Shown here one piece after another: positions 1 through 7,920 of a DNA stretch of 32,078 nucleotides; within the stretch, counting starts at the first letter, position 1, and every line of letters starts with the position of its first letter. The notes below the pieces were generated by a model. That model was not told where the DNA came from. It did no database searches and was given only the letters and a program-made list of their open reading frames with translations. Made by a program: the position numbers and the translations under genes. Source of the DNA: Leptolinea sp. UBA5366 (GTDB lineage: Bacteria > Chloroflexota > Anaerolineae > Anaerolineales > Anaerolineaceae); NCBI GenBank assembly GCA_002407845.1, contig DHPK01000032.1, positions 23,640 to 55,717 of the forward strand, read 5' to 3'.

Positions 1-1071
1 TTGCCCGTCGTGAATCTTATCGGTCAGTTTCAAGCCTCTTTCTGATCCATATATTTTCTCGGATTCAGTTTCAACCTGCCTCAAAATATCTCCCGGGTTC
101 GCCAATAACTCACGAATTGCGTAGACATTACTCGGATGAAAAGGCAGCGCAATCATCGGTTCAACAGCAGCAAGATCAATTTTCAGCACACCGTCATAAT
201 ATGCCAGTGCTTTAGGAGACACCGGCGCGTAATCTTCCGGCCTGCCGTGAATTTTATAATAGTCCTGAACCAGATCATCAGTTTCCCAGATTGAAGTCAG
301 GCAGGTTGTTTCGGTGGTCATAACGTCGATCCCATTCCGAAAATCAATTGAAAGGTTTTTTATTCCGGGACCGGCAAATTCAAGAACTTTATTCTTCCCA
401 TACCCATTTCGGAACAGCTCCCGGACCATTACCAATGCAACATCATGGGGTCCGACACCCGGCTGAGGGGCATTTTCAAGATAAATCAAAATAACTTTAG
501 GCGCTTCAATGTCATAGGTATTCCCCAGCAATTGTTTGACCAGTTCGGGACCGCCTTCACCAATGCCGAGCGTTCCGAGCGCGCCGTAGCGGGTATGACT
601 GTCTGAGCCGAGAATCATCTTCCCGCAGCCTGCCATCATCTCACGGGCATATTGATGGATCACCGCCAAATTAGCTGGAACATAAATGCCGCCATATTTC
701 TTTGCCGCGGATAAACCAAAAATATGATCATCCTCATTAATCGTTCCGCCCACGGCACACAAGCTGTTATGGCAATTTGTCAATGCATAAGGAACCGGAA
801 AGGATTTCATGCCGCTGGCACGCGCCGACTGAACAATTCCGACATAGGTAATGTCATGGGAGATCAGCGAATCGAATCGAATTTGGAATCGCCCGGACGA
901 TTTTGCATGATTGTGCGTTTGTAATATCTGATAAGCCATCGTATTTGAACGGGCTTCAGTTGCGCTTGAAATTTGATTTTTCTGTAACAGCTCTGCAGCA
1001 CGTTTATCATCCGCGCTGATCATTTCTTTGTCAGCGGACAGATAGACTCCATCCATTCGTAATTCAGCCAT
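1..1071 (-). CDS. ybhJ: Aconitase-family hydratase, YbhJ-like (3' part beyond window)
   Basis: The first 357 codons run off the left edge without a stop. The protein belongs to the aconitase/3-isopropylmalate dehydratase superfamily and most resembles E. coli YbhJ, an uncharacterised aconitase-like protein of about 750 residues. Recognisable blocks are TNCHNSLCAVGGTINEDDH, the KKYGGIYVP segment, MMAGCGKMILGSDSHTRYG and GEGGPELVKQLL. The SDSHT block and nearby cysteines are typical of the [4Fe-4S]-binding catalytic half. The ATG start is well placed behind AGGAGG on the minus strand. It lies 91 bases downstream of bcp on the same strand and diverges from the mesaconase/glutamate mutase operon. 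A role on a hydroxy-acid or citramalate-like intermediate of that pathway is inference only; the true substrate is unknown. Confidence 0.9.
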   Translation of the reverse strand, partial: MAELRMDGVYLSADKEMISADDKRAAELLQKNQISSATEARSNTMAYQILQTHNHAKSSGRFQIRFDSLISHDITYVGIVQSARASGMKSFPVPYALTNCHNSLCAVGGTINEDDHIFGLSAAKKYGGIYVPANLAVIHQYAREMMAGCGKMILGSDSHTRYGALGTLGIGEGGPELVKQLLGNTYDIEAPKVILIYLENAPQPGVGPHDVALVMVRELFRNGYGKNKVLEFAGPGIKNLSIDFRNGIDVMTTETTCLTSIWETDDLVQDYYKIHGRPEDYAPVSPKALAYYDGVLKIDLAAVEPMIALPFHPSNVYAIRELLANPGDILRQVETESEKIYGSERGLKLTDKIHDGQ

Positions 1072-1162
1072 CCTACCCTCCTAAACCGAAATTGCTTTTC
1101 AATCTTATCAAATATCGGTATGTTTCCAACGGCGCACGGTAATTAATCCTTACGGATCTGTT

Positions 1163-1624
1163 TTATTTTTCGTCGAGAAATGCCAGAATTTCAGCAGCGT
1201 TTGTATCGGGCTTGGCTTTCGGAAATATTTTCAGCAATATTCCATTTTCATCGATCACAAATGTCGTTCGCACAACGCCCATGGACGTCTTGCCATACAA
1301 CTTTTTCTCCTGCCAAACACCGTAATCCTTGATCGTCGTCAATTCCTGATCGGATAGCAGCAGAAATGGCAGGTCATACTTTTCTGCAAATCGTTCATGA
1401 GAAACTGGGGAGTCTTTGCTGATACCAATAATTTCAAGATTCTTGTTTTTCAATTGTTCATATGTCTCTCGAAAGGCAAGTGCCTGACGGGTACATCCAG
1501 GTGTGTTGTCCCGAGGATAAAAATAAAGCGCAATTCTTTTCCCGCGATAATCTTTCAGGGAGTGCAAATTTCCATCTTTATCGGGCAAAGAAAATTCAGG
1601 TGCTGTAGATCCAATTTGTAGCAT
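1163..1624 (-). CDS. bcp: Peroxiredoxin, Bcp/PrxQ family, single-cysteine form
   Basis: 153 residues, the usual length for Bcp (thioredoxin-dependent thiol peroxidase), a cytoplasmic enzyme that reduces peroxides and lipid hydroperoxides. The peroxidatic motif PRDNTPGCT is intact at residues 38-45, with Cys44 as the attacking cysteine. The resolving cysteine found five residues later in E. coli Bcp is replaced by Leu49. Cys44 is the only cysteine in the protein, so it must work as a 1-Cys enzyme with an outside thiol. The ATG start follows a strong GGAGGAG. It is upstream of the ybhJ-like gene on the same strand and could be co-transcribed with it. Protection of oxygen-sensitive Fe-S and B12 enzymes next door is a reasonable inference. 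Confidence 0.95.
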   Translation of the reverse strand: MLQIGSTAPEFSLPDKDGNLHSLKDYRGKRIALYFYPRDNTPGCTRQALAFRETYEQLKNKNLEIIGISKDSPVSHERFAEKYDLPFLLLSDQELTTIKDYGVWQEKKLYGKTSMGVVRTTFVIDENGILLKIFPKAKPDTNAAEILAFLDEK

Positions 1625-1804
1625 AGCTCCTCCATTTTATTAGATATGGATAAATCATATCATTGGACCCGCAACAAATTTTAATCTGCATCGCATGGTC
1701 ACAGGCAGATGCAGCAAGGAATTCGGATCAGGTCTGTCGTGATAGAATTAATTGATCAACAGTTCGGCATTCTGATGCGGTAAATTTCATCTTGAAAGGG
1801 ATGC

Positions 1805-2650
1805 ATGAAAATGAGAACAATCCTGTCGAGTCAGATCACAGAAAACATTTCTGAGATGTGTATTTCGGCGAACTATAACATCCCGGCGGATGTTATTTGT
1901 GCGTTAAAAAAGGCACGTCAGTCTGAAGAATGGCCAATCGCTCAATCAGTTTTGGATGACATCTTGAAAAACGATGAGATGGCTGCCAATGAAAATCTGC
2001 CCGCCTGTCAGGACACCGGTATGGCGCTGGTTTTCCTGGCCATCGGTCAAGACCTTCACATTCAAGGCGACCTGACTGAGGCAGTTCAGGAGGGCGTTCG
2101 CCGCGGATACCGGGACGGGTACCTTCGCAAATCGGTTGTTTCGGATCCATTAGAGCGGGTCAACACCAATGACAATACTCCTGCCCTGATTTACACCGAG
2201 ATCGTTCCTGGCGATCGGCTCGGAATTACGGTGGCGCCAAAAGGTTTTGGCTGTGAGAACATGAGCCGGCTGGCAATGCTGAAACCATCGCAAGGTGAGG
2301 ACGGAATTCGGAAATTTATTCTGGAAACAATCTGTCTGGCGGGTCCAAACGCCTGCCCTCCGCTTGTCGTTGGCGTCGGTATTGGCGGTTCTTTCGATAA
2401 AGCCGCTGAAATCTCAAAACGGGCGCTGCTTCGAGAGATCGGAAGTCGAAATCCTAATCCTTTTTACGCAAAGCTTGAAGAGGAGCTGCTGCACGAAGCG
2501 AATGAATCAGGAATCGGTCCGCAGGGATTTGGCGGTCGGACGACCGTGCTCGCGCTTCATATTGAAACTCTCCCGACGCATATCGCAGCGCTGCCTTGTG
2601 CGGTCAACATCAACTGCCATGCTGCCCGCCATGAAAGCAGGGAAATCTGA
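1805..2650 (+). CDS. Class I fumarase-type hydratase alpha subunit (probable mesaconase)
   Basis: 281 residues, matching the separate alpha subunits of oxygen-sensitive [4Fe-4S] fumarate/tartrate/mesaconate hydratases. The three cluster cysteines are visible in LPACQDTGMA, GFGCENMS and NACPPLVVGVGIGG, and the SFDKAAEISKRALLR block is typical. With the beta subunit it forms the full hydratase. Class I fumarases often hydrate mesaconate to (S)-citramalate as well as fumarate to malate. Placement ahead of glutamate mutase and methylaspartate ammonia-lyase makes mesaconase the likely physiological role, which is inference from context. The start is ATG 1805; an in-frame ATG at 1811 is better spaced from the AAAGGG at 1795-1800 and may be the real one. 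First gene of the operon; the beta gene follows with a 1-base gap. Confidence 0.93.
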   Translation: MKMRTILSSQITENISEMCISANYNIPADVICALKKARQSEEWPIAQSVLDDILKNDEMAANENLPACQDTGMALVFLAIGQDLHIQGDLTEAVQEGVRRGYRDGYLRKSVVSDPLERVNTNDNTPALIYTEIVPGDRLGITVAPKGFGCENMSRLAMLKPSQGEDGIRKFILETICLAGPNACPPLVVGVGIGGSFDKAAEISKRALLREIGSRNPNPFYAKLEEELLHEANESGIGPQGFGGRTTVLALHIETLPTHIAALPCAVNINCHAARHESREI

Positions 2651-2651
2651 C

Positions 2652-3224
2652 ATGACCATATCGCTTCATGCACCGCTATTACCTGCAGAACAGGATTTCT
2701 TCAAGAATCTGCGCGCCGGAGACCGGGTACTGATTCAAGGCACGCTCTATTCTGCCAGAGATGCAGCCCATAAAAAAATGTTCGAACTGCTCGCCAGCGG
2801 GAAATCATTGCCGTTTGATCCCCAAGGCGCGTTTATCTATTACGTCGGTCCGAGCCCCGCACCAGAGGGGGCTGTGATCGGATCTGCTGGCCCCACCACA
2901 TCATCCCGAATGGACGCTTATACGCCGGTGCTGCTTGACAGCGGTGTGAAAGGATTGATCGGAAAGGGATACCGCAATCAAGAAGTTAAAGACAGTCTGA
3001 TCTGCAACCAGGCACTCTATTTTGCAGCTACCGGCGGTGCCGGCGCACTACTGTCAAAAAGCATCCTTTCAGCTGAAGTCATCGCCTGGCCGGAGCTGGG
3101 GACAGAGGCTGTCAGGAAACTCACAGTGCGGGATTTTCCTGTCACAGTCGCAATCGATCTCGCAGGCAATTGTGTCTATGAAAGCGGACCGGCAGCCTGG
3201 AAAAAAGCGCGTTCTGAATTTTAA
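2652..3224 (+). CDS. Class I fumarase-type hydratase beta subunit (probable mesaconase)
   Basis: 190 residues, equivalent to the C-terminal domain of FumA/FumB. Family blocks visible are RAGDRVLIQGTLYSARDAAHKK near residue 20, YYVGPSPAPEGAVIGSAGPTTSSRMD near 63, and the GLIGKG segment near 100. The TTSSRMD segment carries substrate-binding and catalytic residues in this family. The start is ATG 2652, one base after the alpha stop, with GCAGGGA upstream. The same frame stays open to 2295 inside the alpha gene, but that extension has no family similarity. Together with the alpha subunit it would hydrate mesaconate to citramalate in this operon. An ordinary fumarase role cannot be excluded. Confidence 0.93.
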   Translation: MTISLHAPLLPAEQDFFKNLRAGDRVLIQGTLYSARDAAHKKMFELLASGKSLPFDPQGAFIYYVGPSPAPEGAVIGSAGPTTSSRMDAYTPVLLDSGVKGLIGKGYRNQEVKDSLICNQALYFAATGGAGALLSKSILSAEVIAWPELGTEAVRKLTVRDFPVTVAIDLAGNCVYESGPAAWKKARSEF

Positions 3225-3325
3225 TTTGAGCCATAAAATGATTCATTTTTGTGATTATTCTTCAATACAATTCGATCCGGAAATTAATTTTTCCGCTGAT
3301 CGTTTTTTCAATTTGGAGGCAAATT

Positions 3326-3769
3326 TTGACAAATAAAAAGAAGAAACTGGTTCTCGGCGTCATCGGCGCAGATGTCCATGCAGTCGGCAACCGCATTCTT
3401 GATTTCGCTTTTTCTCAAGCCGGTTTCGAAGTCGATAATCTCGGTGTGATGGTTTCGCAGGAGGAATTTATTGATGCTGCCATCGAGACGAACGCCGATG
3501 CGATCATCGTTTCCTCCCTCTATGGTCATGGCGAATTGGACTGCCGAGGCTTCCGTGACAAGTGCATTGAATCCGGATTGGGAAACATCCTGCTGTATAT
3601 TGGCGGAAACATCGTGGTTGGCAAACAGAAATTTGAGGATGTTGAACGCCGGTTTAAAGATATGGGGTTTGACCGCGTTTTTCCGCCCGGAACCGATCCA
3701 AACGTCGGGATTCAATGGTTGCAGGCTGACTTGAAAGTCAAGAATGATTCCTCAACCTCAAGTTGTTGA
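3326..3769 (+). CDS. glmS: Glutamate mutase sigma (S) subunit, B12-binding
   Basis: 147 residues from a TTG start that follows TTTGGAGG with 6-base spacing; the frame extends further upstream to 3251 but that part has no family similarity. This small subunit binds adenosylcobalamin in methylaspartate (glutamate) mutase, which converts L-glutamate to (2S,3S)-3-methylaspartate. The base-off/His-on cobalamin motif DxHxxG is present as D16-V-H18-A-V-G21, and the sigma-subunit hallmark SLYGHGE lies at 64-70. The typical length is about 137, so this is complete with a slightly longer tail. It sits between the mesaconase genes and glmL. The symbol is that used for glutamate mutase and must not be confused with glucosamine-6-phosphate synthase. 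Confidence 0.96.
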   Translation: MTNKKKKLVLGVIGADVHAVGNRILDFAFSQAGFEVDNLGVMVSQEEFIDAAIETNADAIIVSSLYGHGELDCRGFRDKCIESGLGNILLYIGGNIVVGKQKFEDVERRFKDMGFDRVFPPGTDPNVGIQWLQADLKVKNDSSTSSC

Positions 3770-3790
3770 CGGACTAGACCGGATGCGTTC

Positions 3791-5176
3791 ATGAAAGTTA
3801 TCCTCCTTGTCGACTTTGGTAGTACCTACACGAAAATAACTGCGCTTGATCCTGAACTAAACGGCATAATCGGTACCGCCCAAAGTTATACGACTGTTGA
3901 GACAGACATCGCGGAAGGGCTGCAGGCAGCTGTCAGCCTGCTTGAGGCTGATTCCGGCAAAGTAGAAGTCGTTCAACTGAAAGCCTGTTCAAGTGCAGCT
4001 GGCGGATTGCGCATGCTTGTATCCGGATTGGTCGAAAAGCTGACAGCAGAAGCCGCGCGACAGGCTGCGCTCGGAGCCGGAGCCAAAGTACTGAAAGTCT
4101 ACAGCAGACAACTAACTGAAGCAGATGCGAGCGAAATTGCTGCAATTCAGCCGGATATATTTCTGCTGACCGGCGGAACTGACGGCGGTGACGAACTCAA
4201 CATTTTAGCAAATGCCAAAATGCTTTCTAAGCTGGATTTGAAATGTCCCATTCTGGTTGCTGGAAACCGATCGGTCGCGCCAGAATGCCAAAAAATACTC
4301 GCGAACAATGGAAAAGAAGCAATCGTCTGTCCGAATGTCATGCCAAAACTTGGAACGCTAAACATTCAGCCGGTGCAAGAAGAAATTCGTTCTCTTTTTC
4401 TCAAGCGCATCATCGAAGCAAAAGGACTCAGCCATATCGAAAACTTATTAACCGGCATCATGATGCCGACACCTGTTGCGGTCTTGAAAGGGCTCAAATT
4501 ATTGTCACAGGGTCATGGAAAAGAAGCCGGCATCGGTGACCTGATGGCTGTTGACCTTGGCGGAGCGACCTGCGACGTCTACTCGATTGCCAAAGGAGAT
4601 CCGCTATCCATTAACACAATTTTGAAGGGGCTGCCTGAACCCTTTGCAAAACGCACAGTTGAGGGCGATATCGGGATGCGGATCAACGCGCATGGCATCG
4701 CTGCCAAAGACGGGCTGGAGCGATTGGTGGAAATGTGCGGGATTCCATCGGATCAGCTTAACGTTATGATCGACCAATTATCCGAAAACATTTCACAGCT
4801 CCCGGAATCAGAGGAACAAAAAAGACTTGATCAAGCGTTGGCATCCCTCGCGCTTGAAACTGCAACCATCCGGCATGCAGGGTCAGTTGAAGAAACGTAC
4901 ACGCCTGCCGGGCTGATGTACATTCAGGAAGGCAAAGATTTGCGTGAAGTCGATCAAATGATCTTCATTGGCGGGACCTTGGTTCGCGGAGAAGGATTGG
5001 AAGCCGCGGCTGAATACTGCAAGTATTCATCTCGTTATCCAGCTTCATTGCGTCCCAAACAATTTCGAACCTGTTCGGATAAAAAATATATTTTGTCAGC
5101 GATGGGATTAATCGCTGAGGATCATCCGCTGGAAGCCTTGAGAATCATGAAAAAGGAGATTGTATATGAGCAATAG
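3791..5176 (+). CDS. glmL: GlmL/MutL, ASKHA-type ATPase of glutamate mutase
   Basis: 461 residues with an actin/Hsp70-type ATPase core: the phosphate-1 motif VDFGSTYTK near residue 7, a second DLGGATCDVYSI phosphate motif near 255, and the IFIGGTLVRGEG block near 393. GlmL is encoded between the sigma and epsilon genes in most glutamate mutase operons. It is thought to act as a reactivating chaperone or ATPase for the B12 enzyme, by analogy with diol dehydratase reactivases. That role is inferred for the family rather than fully proven. The ATG at 3791 is 21 bases after the glmS stop. The 3' end overlaps the glmE start by 11 bases, suggesting translational coupling. Confidence 0.95.
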   Translation: MKVILLVDFGSTYTKITALDPELNGIIGTAQSYTTVETDIAEGLQAAVSLLEADSGKVEVVQLKACSSAAGGLRMLVSGLVEKLTAEAARQAALGAGAKVLKVYSRQLTEADASEIAAIQPDIFLLTGGTDGGDELNILANAKMLSKLDLKCPILVAGNRSVAPECQKILANNGKEAIVCPNVMPKLGTLNIQPVQEEIRSLFLKRIIEAKGLSHIENLLTGIMMPTPVAVLKGLKLLSQGHGKEAGIGDLMAVDLGGATCDVYSIAKGDPLSINTILKGLPEPFAKRTVEGDIGMRINAHGIAAKDGLERLVEMCGIPSDQLNVMIDQLSENISQLPESEEQKRLDQALASLALETATIRHAGSVEETYTPAGLMYIQEGKDLREVDQMIFIGGTLVRGEGLEAAAEYCKYSSRYPASLRPKQFRTCSDKKYILSAMGLIAEDHPLEALRIMKKEIVYEQ

Positions 5177-6638
5177 TTCGTCTCGTTACGGACAAATTAG
5201 TTTTCAAAAAATATCGGAAAAAGATTTCATGAGCGAACGGCAGGAGGTTCTGCATGAATGGCCTACCGGTTCTGAGGTGAACCTTGACGAAAGTCTGCTT
5301 TATCATCAAAACACTCCGCCTAATAAAAATTTCACTCAAGCAATGAATCAGGCGAAGAAAGAAGGACGGACATTGGTTCAGCCCAGAGCTGGTGTCGCAT
5401 TGATCGCTGATCACATAAAATTGTTATCCTATCTCCAAAATGAAGGGGAAGCGGATTTGCTGCCGACAACAATCGACAGTTACACCCGCCAAAACCGATA
5501 TCGTGAAGCCCAGGATGGGATCGAAGAATCCATTCGGATTTCGCGCTCGATGCTGAATGGGTTTCCCGCTGTCAACCATGGGGTCAAAGGCTGCCGCGAA
5601 GTGGTTGAAGCGTTGGATAAACCCCTTCAGGTTCGGCACGGCACTCCAGATGCGCGCCTCCTGGCAGAAATCAGTTTTGCAGGAGGTTTCAACAGTTTTG
5701 AAGGCGGCGGCATCTCCTACAACATTCCCTATGCGAAAAATGTTTCGTTAGAAAAAACCATTCGCGATTGGCAATACGTTGACCGTCTGACTGGTTTTTA
5801 TGAAAATGCAGGAATCTCAATCAACCGCGAACCTTACGGTCCGCTGACCGGCACGCTCGTTCCGCCCTGTGTTTCCCACGCAGTCGCCATTCTCGAAAGC
5901 CTGCTCGCAGCAGAACAGGGCGTCCGCAATATCACAGTCGGGTATGGACAGTGCGGAAATTTGGTTCAGGACGTCGCCGCAATAAAAGTGCTGTCGAGTT
6001 TGACGGAAGAATATCTGAATCGTTATCGGTACGATTCTGTCGTGGTCACGACAGTTCTGCACCAATGGATGGGCGGATTCCCCCACGATGAACCCAAAGC
6101 CTACGCCGTAATCGGCTGGGGCAGCGCGGTTGCAGCTTTAGCCCATGCCACCAAAGTCATTGTGAAAACGCCGCAAGAAGCGATTGGTGTTCCCACGATG
6201 GAAGCCAATGCACAGGGGCTGCGCTGCACCAGACAGATGATCACCATGCTGCAGGATCAGAATTTGGATGATGCCAGCCTTGAAAATGAAATGAAAATCA
6301 TCGAAGCTGAAACCCGTTGTCTGCTGGAAAAAGTCATTCAAATGGGTGAAGGCGATATTGCTGTCGGCGTGATCCGCAGTTTTCAGGCAGGCGTGCTCGA
6401 TGTTCCTTTTGCACCCAGCAAATTTAACGCTGGCAAGATGCTGCCTGCGAGAGATAATGATGGCGCAATCCGAATTTTTCATTCCGGAGCCTTGCCGCTC
6501 TCACCAGATTTAATTGAGTTCAACCGGAAAAAAATTGAAGAACGCGCGCAATTTGAAAAAAGGGAACCCTCTTTTCAGATGGTAATCGATGACATTTATG
6601 CTATCAGTAAAGGCCGTCTGGTCGGACGTCCACACTAA
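5166..6638 (+). CDS. glmE: Glutamate mutase epsilon (E) catalytic subunit
   Basis: 490 residues, close to the 483 of the Clostridium enzyme. This is the TIM-barrel substrate-binding subunit of methylaspartate mutase, where glutamate rearrangement takes place against cobalamin brought by GlmS. Recognisable family segments include QPRAGVALIADHIKLL near 76, GFPAVNHGVKGCREVVEAL near 135, RHGTPDARLLAEISFAGG near 157, SFEGGGISYNIPY, and GPLTGTLVPPCVSHA. The ATG at 5166 follows AAAAAGGAG with good spacing; an in-frame TTG two codons earlier is less likely. It overlaps glmL by 11 bases and precedes mal by 27 bases, so the sigma, chaperone, epsilon and lyase genes form one transcription unit. Confidence 0.97.
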   Translation: MSNSSSRYGQISFQKISEKDFMSERQEVLHEWPTGSEVNLDESLLYHQNTPPNKNFTQAMNQAKKEGRTLVQPRAGVALIADHIKLLSYLQNEGEADLLPTTIDSYTRQNRYREAQDGIEESIRISRSMLNGFPAVNHGVKGCREVVEALDKPLQVRHGTPDARLLAEISFAGGFNSFEGGGISYNIPYAKNVSLEKTIRDWQYVDRLTGFYENAGISINREPYGPLTGTLVPPCVSHAVAILESLLAAEQGVRNITVGYGQCGNLVQDVAAIKVLSSLTEEYLNRYRYDSVVVTTVLHQWMGGFPHDEPKAYAVIGWGSAVAALAHATKVIVKTPQEAIGVPTMEANAQGLRCTRQMITMLQDQNLDDASLENEMKIIEAETRCLLEKVIQMGEGDIAVGVIRSFQAGVLDVPFAPSKFNAGKMLPARDNDGAIRIFHSGALPLSPDLIEFNRKKIEERAQFEKREPSFQMVIDDIYAISKGRLVGRPH

Positions 6639-6665
6639 ATAGGTATTAAGACAGGAAAACACACA

Positions 6666-7910
6666 ATGAAAATCACTAAACTTATCGCTGCCCCCGGGAG
6701 AACTGGATTTTTTTTTGATGATCAGAAAGCGATCAAGGCAGGTGCGGAACCGGATGGCGCTAATATCATCGGAGAGCCGCTGACAGCAGGTTTCAGCAGC
6801 GTTCGCCAGCCGGGCGAATCCATCAGCATCCTATTACTTTTGGAGGATGGTCAAATTGCTTGGGGAGACTGTGCAGCAGTTCAGTATTCAGGCGCAGGCG
6901 GCCGCGACCCGCTTTTTCTGGCAGCGGATTTCATCCCAATCGTCAATGAATTTATCGCCCCAAAACTCATCGGCAGAGATATTAGTGAATTTCGTCCGAT
7001 TGCCACAGAAATCGAAAAATGGCGTTTAAACGATCGTCCGCTCCATACTGCCCTGCGGTACGGACTGAGCCAGGCGCTGCTGGACGCCGTCAGCAAAAGC
7101 CACCATGAGCTGATGTGCGAAACGGTTGCACGAGAATACGGCACCAGCATTTCTGAAAAGACCATTCCAATCTTTAGCCAATCCGGAGATGATCGCTATG
7201 ACAATGCAGACAAAATGATTTTGAAAAGCGCCGATGTTCTGCCTCATGCATTGATCAATAACCTTGAAGCGAAATTGGGACGAAAAGGAGAAAAGCTGGT
7301 TGAATATCTGCAGTGGGTGCGGGATAGAATTCTGACAATCCGGCTCGATCCAGCCTATCAGCCAGTACTGCATATTGATGTTTATGGCACAATCGGCGAA
7401 GCTTTTGGCATTGGCAATTATGACGCAATCTGCGATTATCTAGCACAGCTTGAACAGATTTGTTCCCCATTTCATCTGCGCATCGAAGGTCCGATTGATG
7501 CCGGCAGCCGTGAAGGGCAGATTGAACATCTAAGCCGTCTCACTCGCGCCCTTGATGAGAGAGAAATTGGCGTCGAGCTGGTTGCAGATGAATGGTGCAA
7601 CACGCTGGAAGATGTCATCGCATTTACAGAAGCGCGTGCAGGACACATGCTCCAAATCAAGACGCCAGATTTAGGCAGTATTCACAATACGATTGAAGCT
7701 GTTTTATACTGTAAGCAACACAAGATGGGCGCGTATCAAGGCGGCACCTGCAATGAAACCGACCGTTCCGCTCAGGTGTGCGTGCATGCAGCCATGGCAA
7801 CCCAGCCGGCGCAGATTTTGGCGAAACCCGGTATGGGTGTTGACGAAGGGTATATGATTGTTTTTAATGAAATGCAGCGCATCATTCATTTCAGACAATT
7901 GCGCAATTAA
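6666..7910 (+). CDS. mal: Methylaspartate ammonia-lyase
   Basis: 414 residues, the normal length of this enolase-superfamily enzyme, which removes ammonia from (2S,3S)-3-methylaspartate to give mesaconate. Expected active-site residues are in place: His194 in VLPHALIN, metal ligands Asp238 (HIDVYG), Glu274 (LRIEGP) and Asp308 (LVADEW), and catalytic Lys332 in QIKTPDLGS. The numbering agrees with characterised enzymes to within one residue. A run of nine T at 6708-6716 encodes three Phe in a segment where the family has aromatic residues, so it is not a frameshift. It follows glmE by 27 bases and is followed by the atuA-like gene after 10 bases. It supplies the substrate for the hydratase encoded at 1805-3224. 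Confidence 0.97.
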   Translation: MKITKLIAAPGRTGFFFDDQKAIKAGAEPDGANIIGEPLTAGFSSVRQPGESISILLLLEDGQIAWGDCAAVQYSGAGGRDPLFLAADFIPIVNEFIAPKLIGRDISEFRPIATEIEKWRLNDRPLHTALRYGLSQALLDAVSKSHHELMCETVAREYGTSISEKTIPIFSQSGDDRYDNADKMILKSADVLPHALINNLEAKLGRKGEKLVEYLQWVRDRILTIRLDPAYQPVLHIDVYGTIGEAFGIGNYDAICDYLAQLEQICSPFHLRIEGPIDAGSREGQIEHLSRLTRALDEREIGVELVADEWCNTLEDVIAFTEARAGHMLQIKTPDLGSIHNTIEAVLYCKQHKMGAYQGGTCNETDRSAQVCVHAAMATQPAQILAKPGMGVDEGYMIVFNEMQRIIHFRQLRN

Positions 7911-7920
7911 GGAGTTCAGA

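Noticed and set aside
724..924. Open frame on the plus strand at 724-924
   Set aside because: It is antisense to the strongly conserved YbhJ-like gene and lacks a ribosome-binding site and any family similarity.
1686..1714. Hairpin CTGCATC/GATGCAG in the bcp/mesaconase gap as a terminator or riboswitch
   Set aside because: Seven base pairs with a 15-base loop and no T run; no known riboswitch core, including cobalamin, was recognised around it.
2295..2651. Long in-frame extension upstream of the hydratase beta subunit inside the alpha gene
   Set aside because: It is the shadow frame of the alpha gene; family similarity begins at ATG 2652, which has its own ribosome-binding site.
3251..3325. 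Upstream ATG start for the glutamate mutase sigma subunit adding 25 residues
   Set aside because: The extra residues match nothing in the family, while TTG 3326 has an ideally spaced GGAGG and gives the expected N terminus.
6708..6716. Run of nine T in the 5' part of mal, a possible slippage or frameshift site
   Set aside because: The frame is intact through it and encodes Phe-Phe-Phe in a segment where the family has aromatic residues; no alternative product is suggested.
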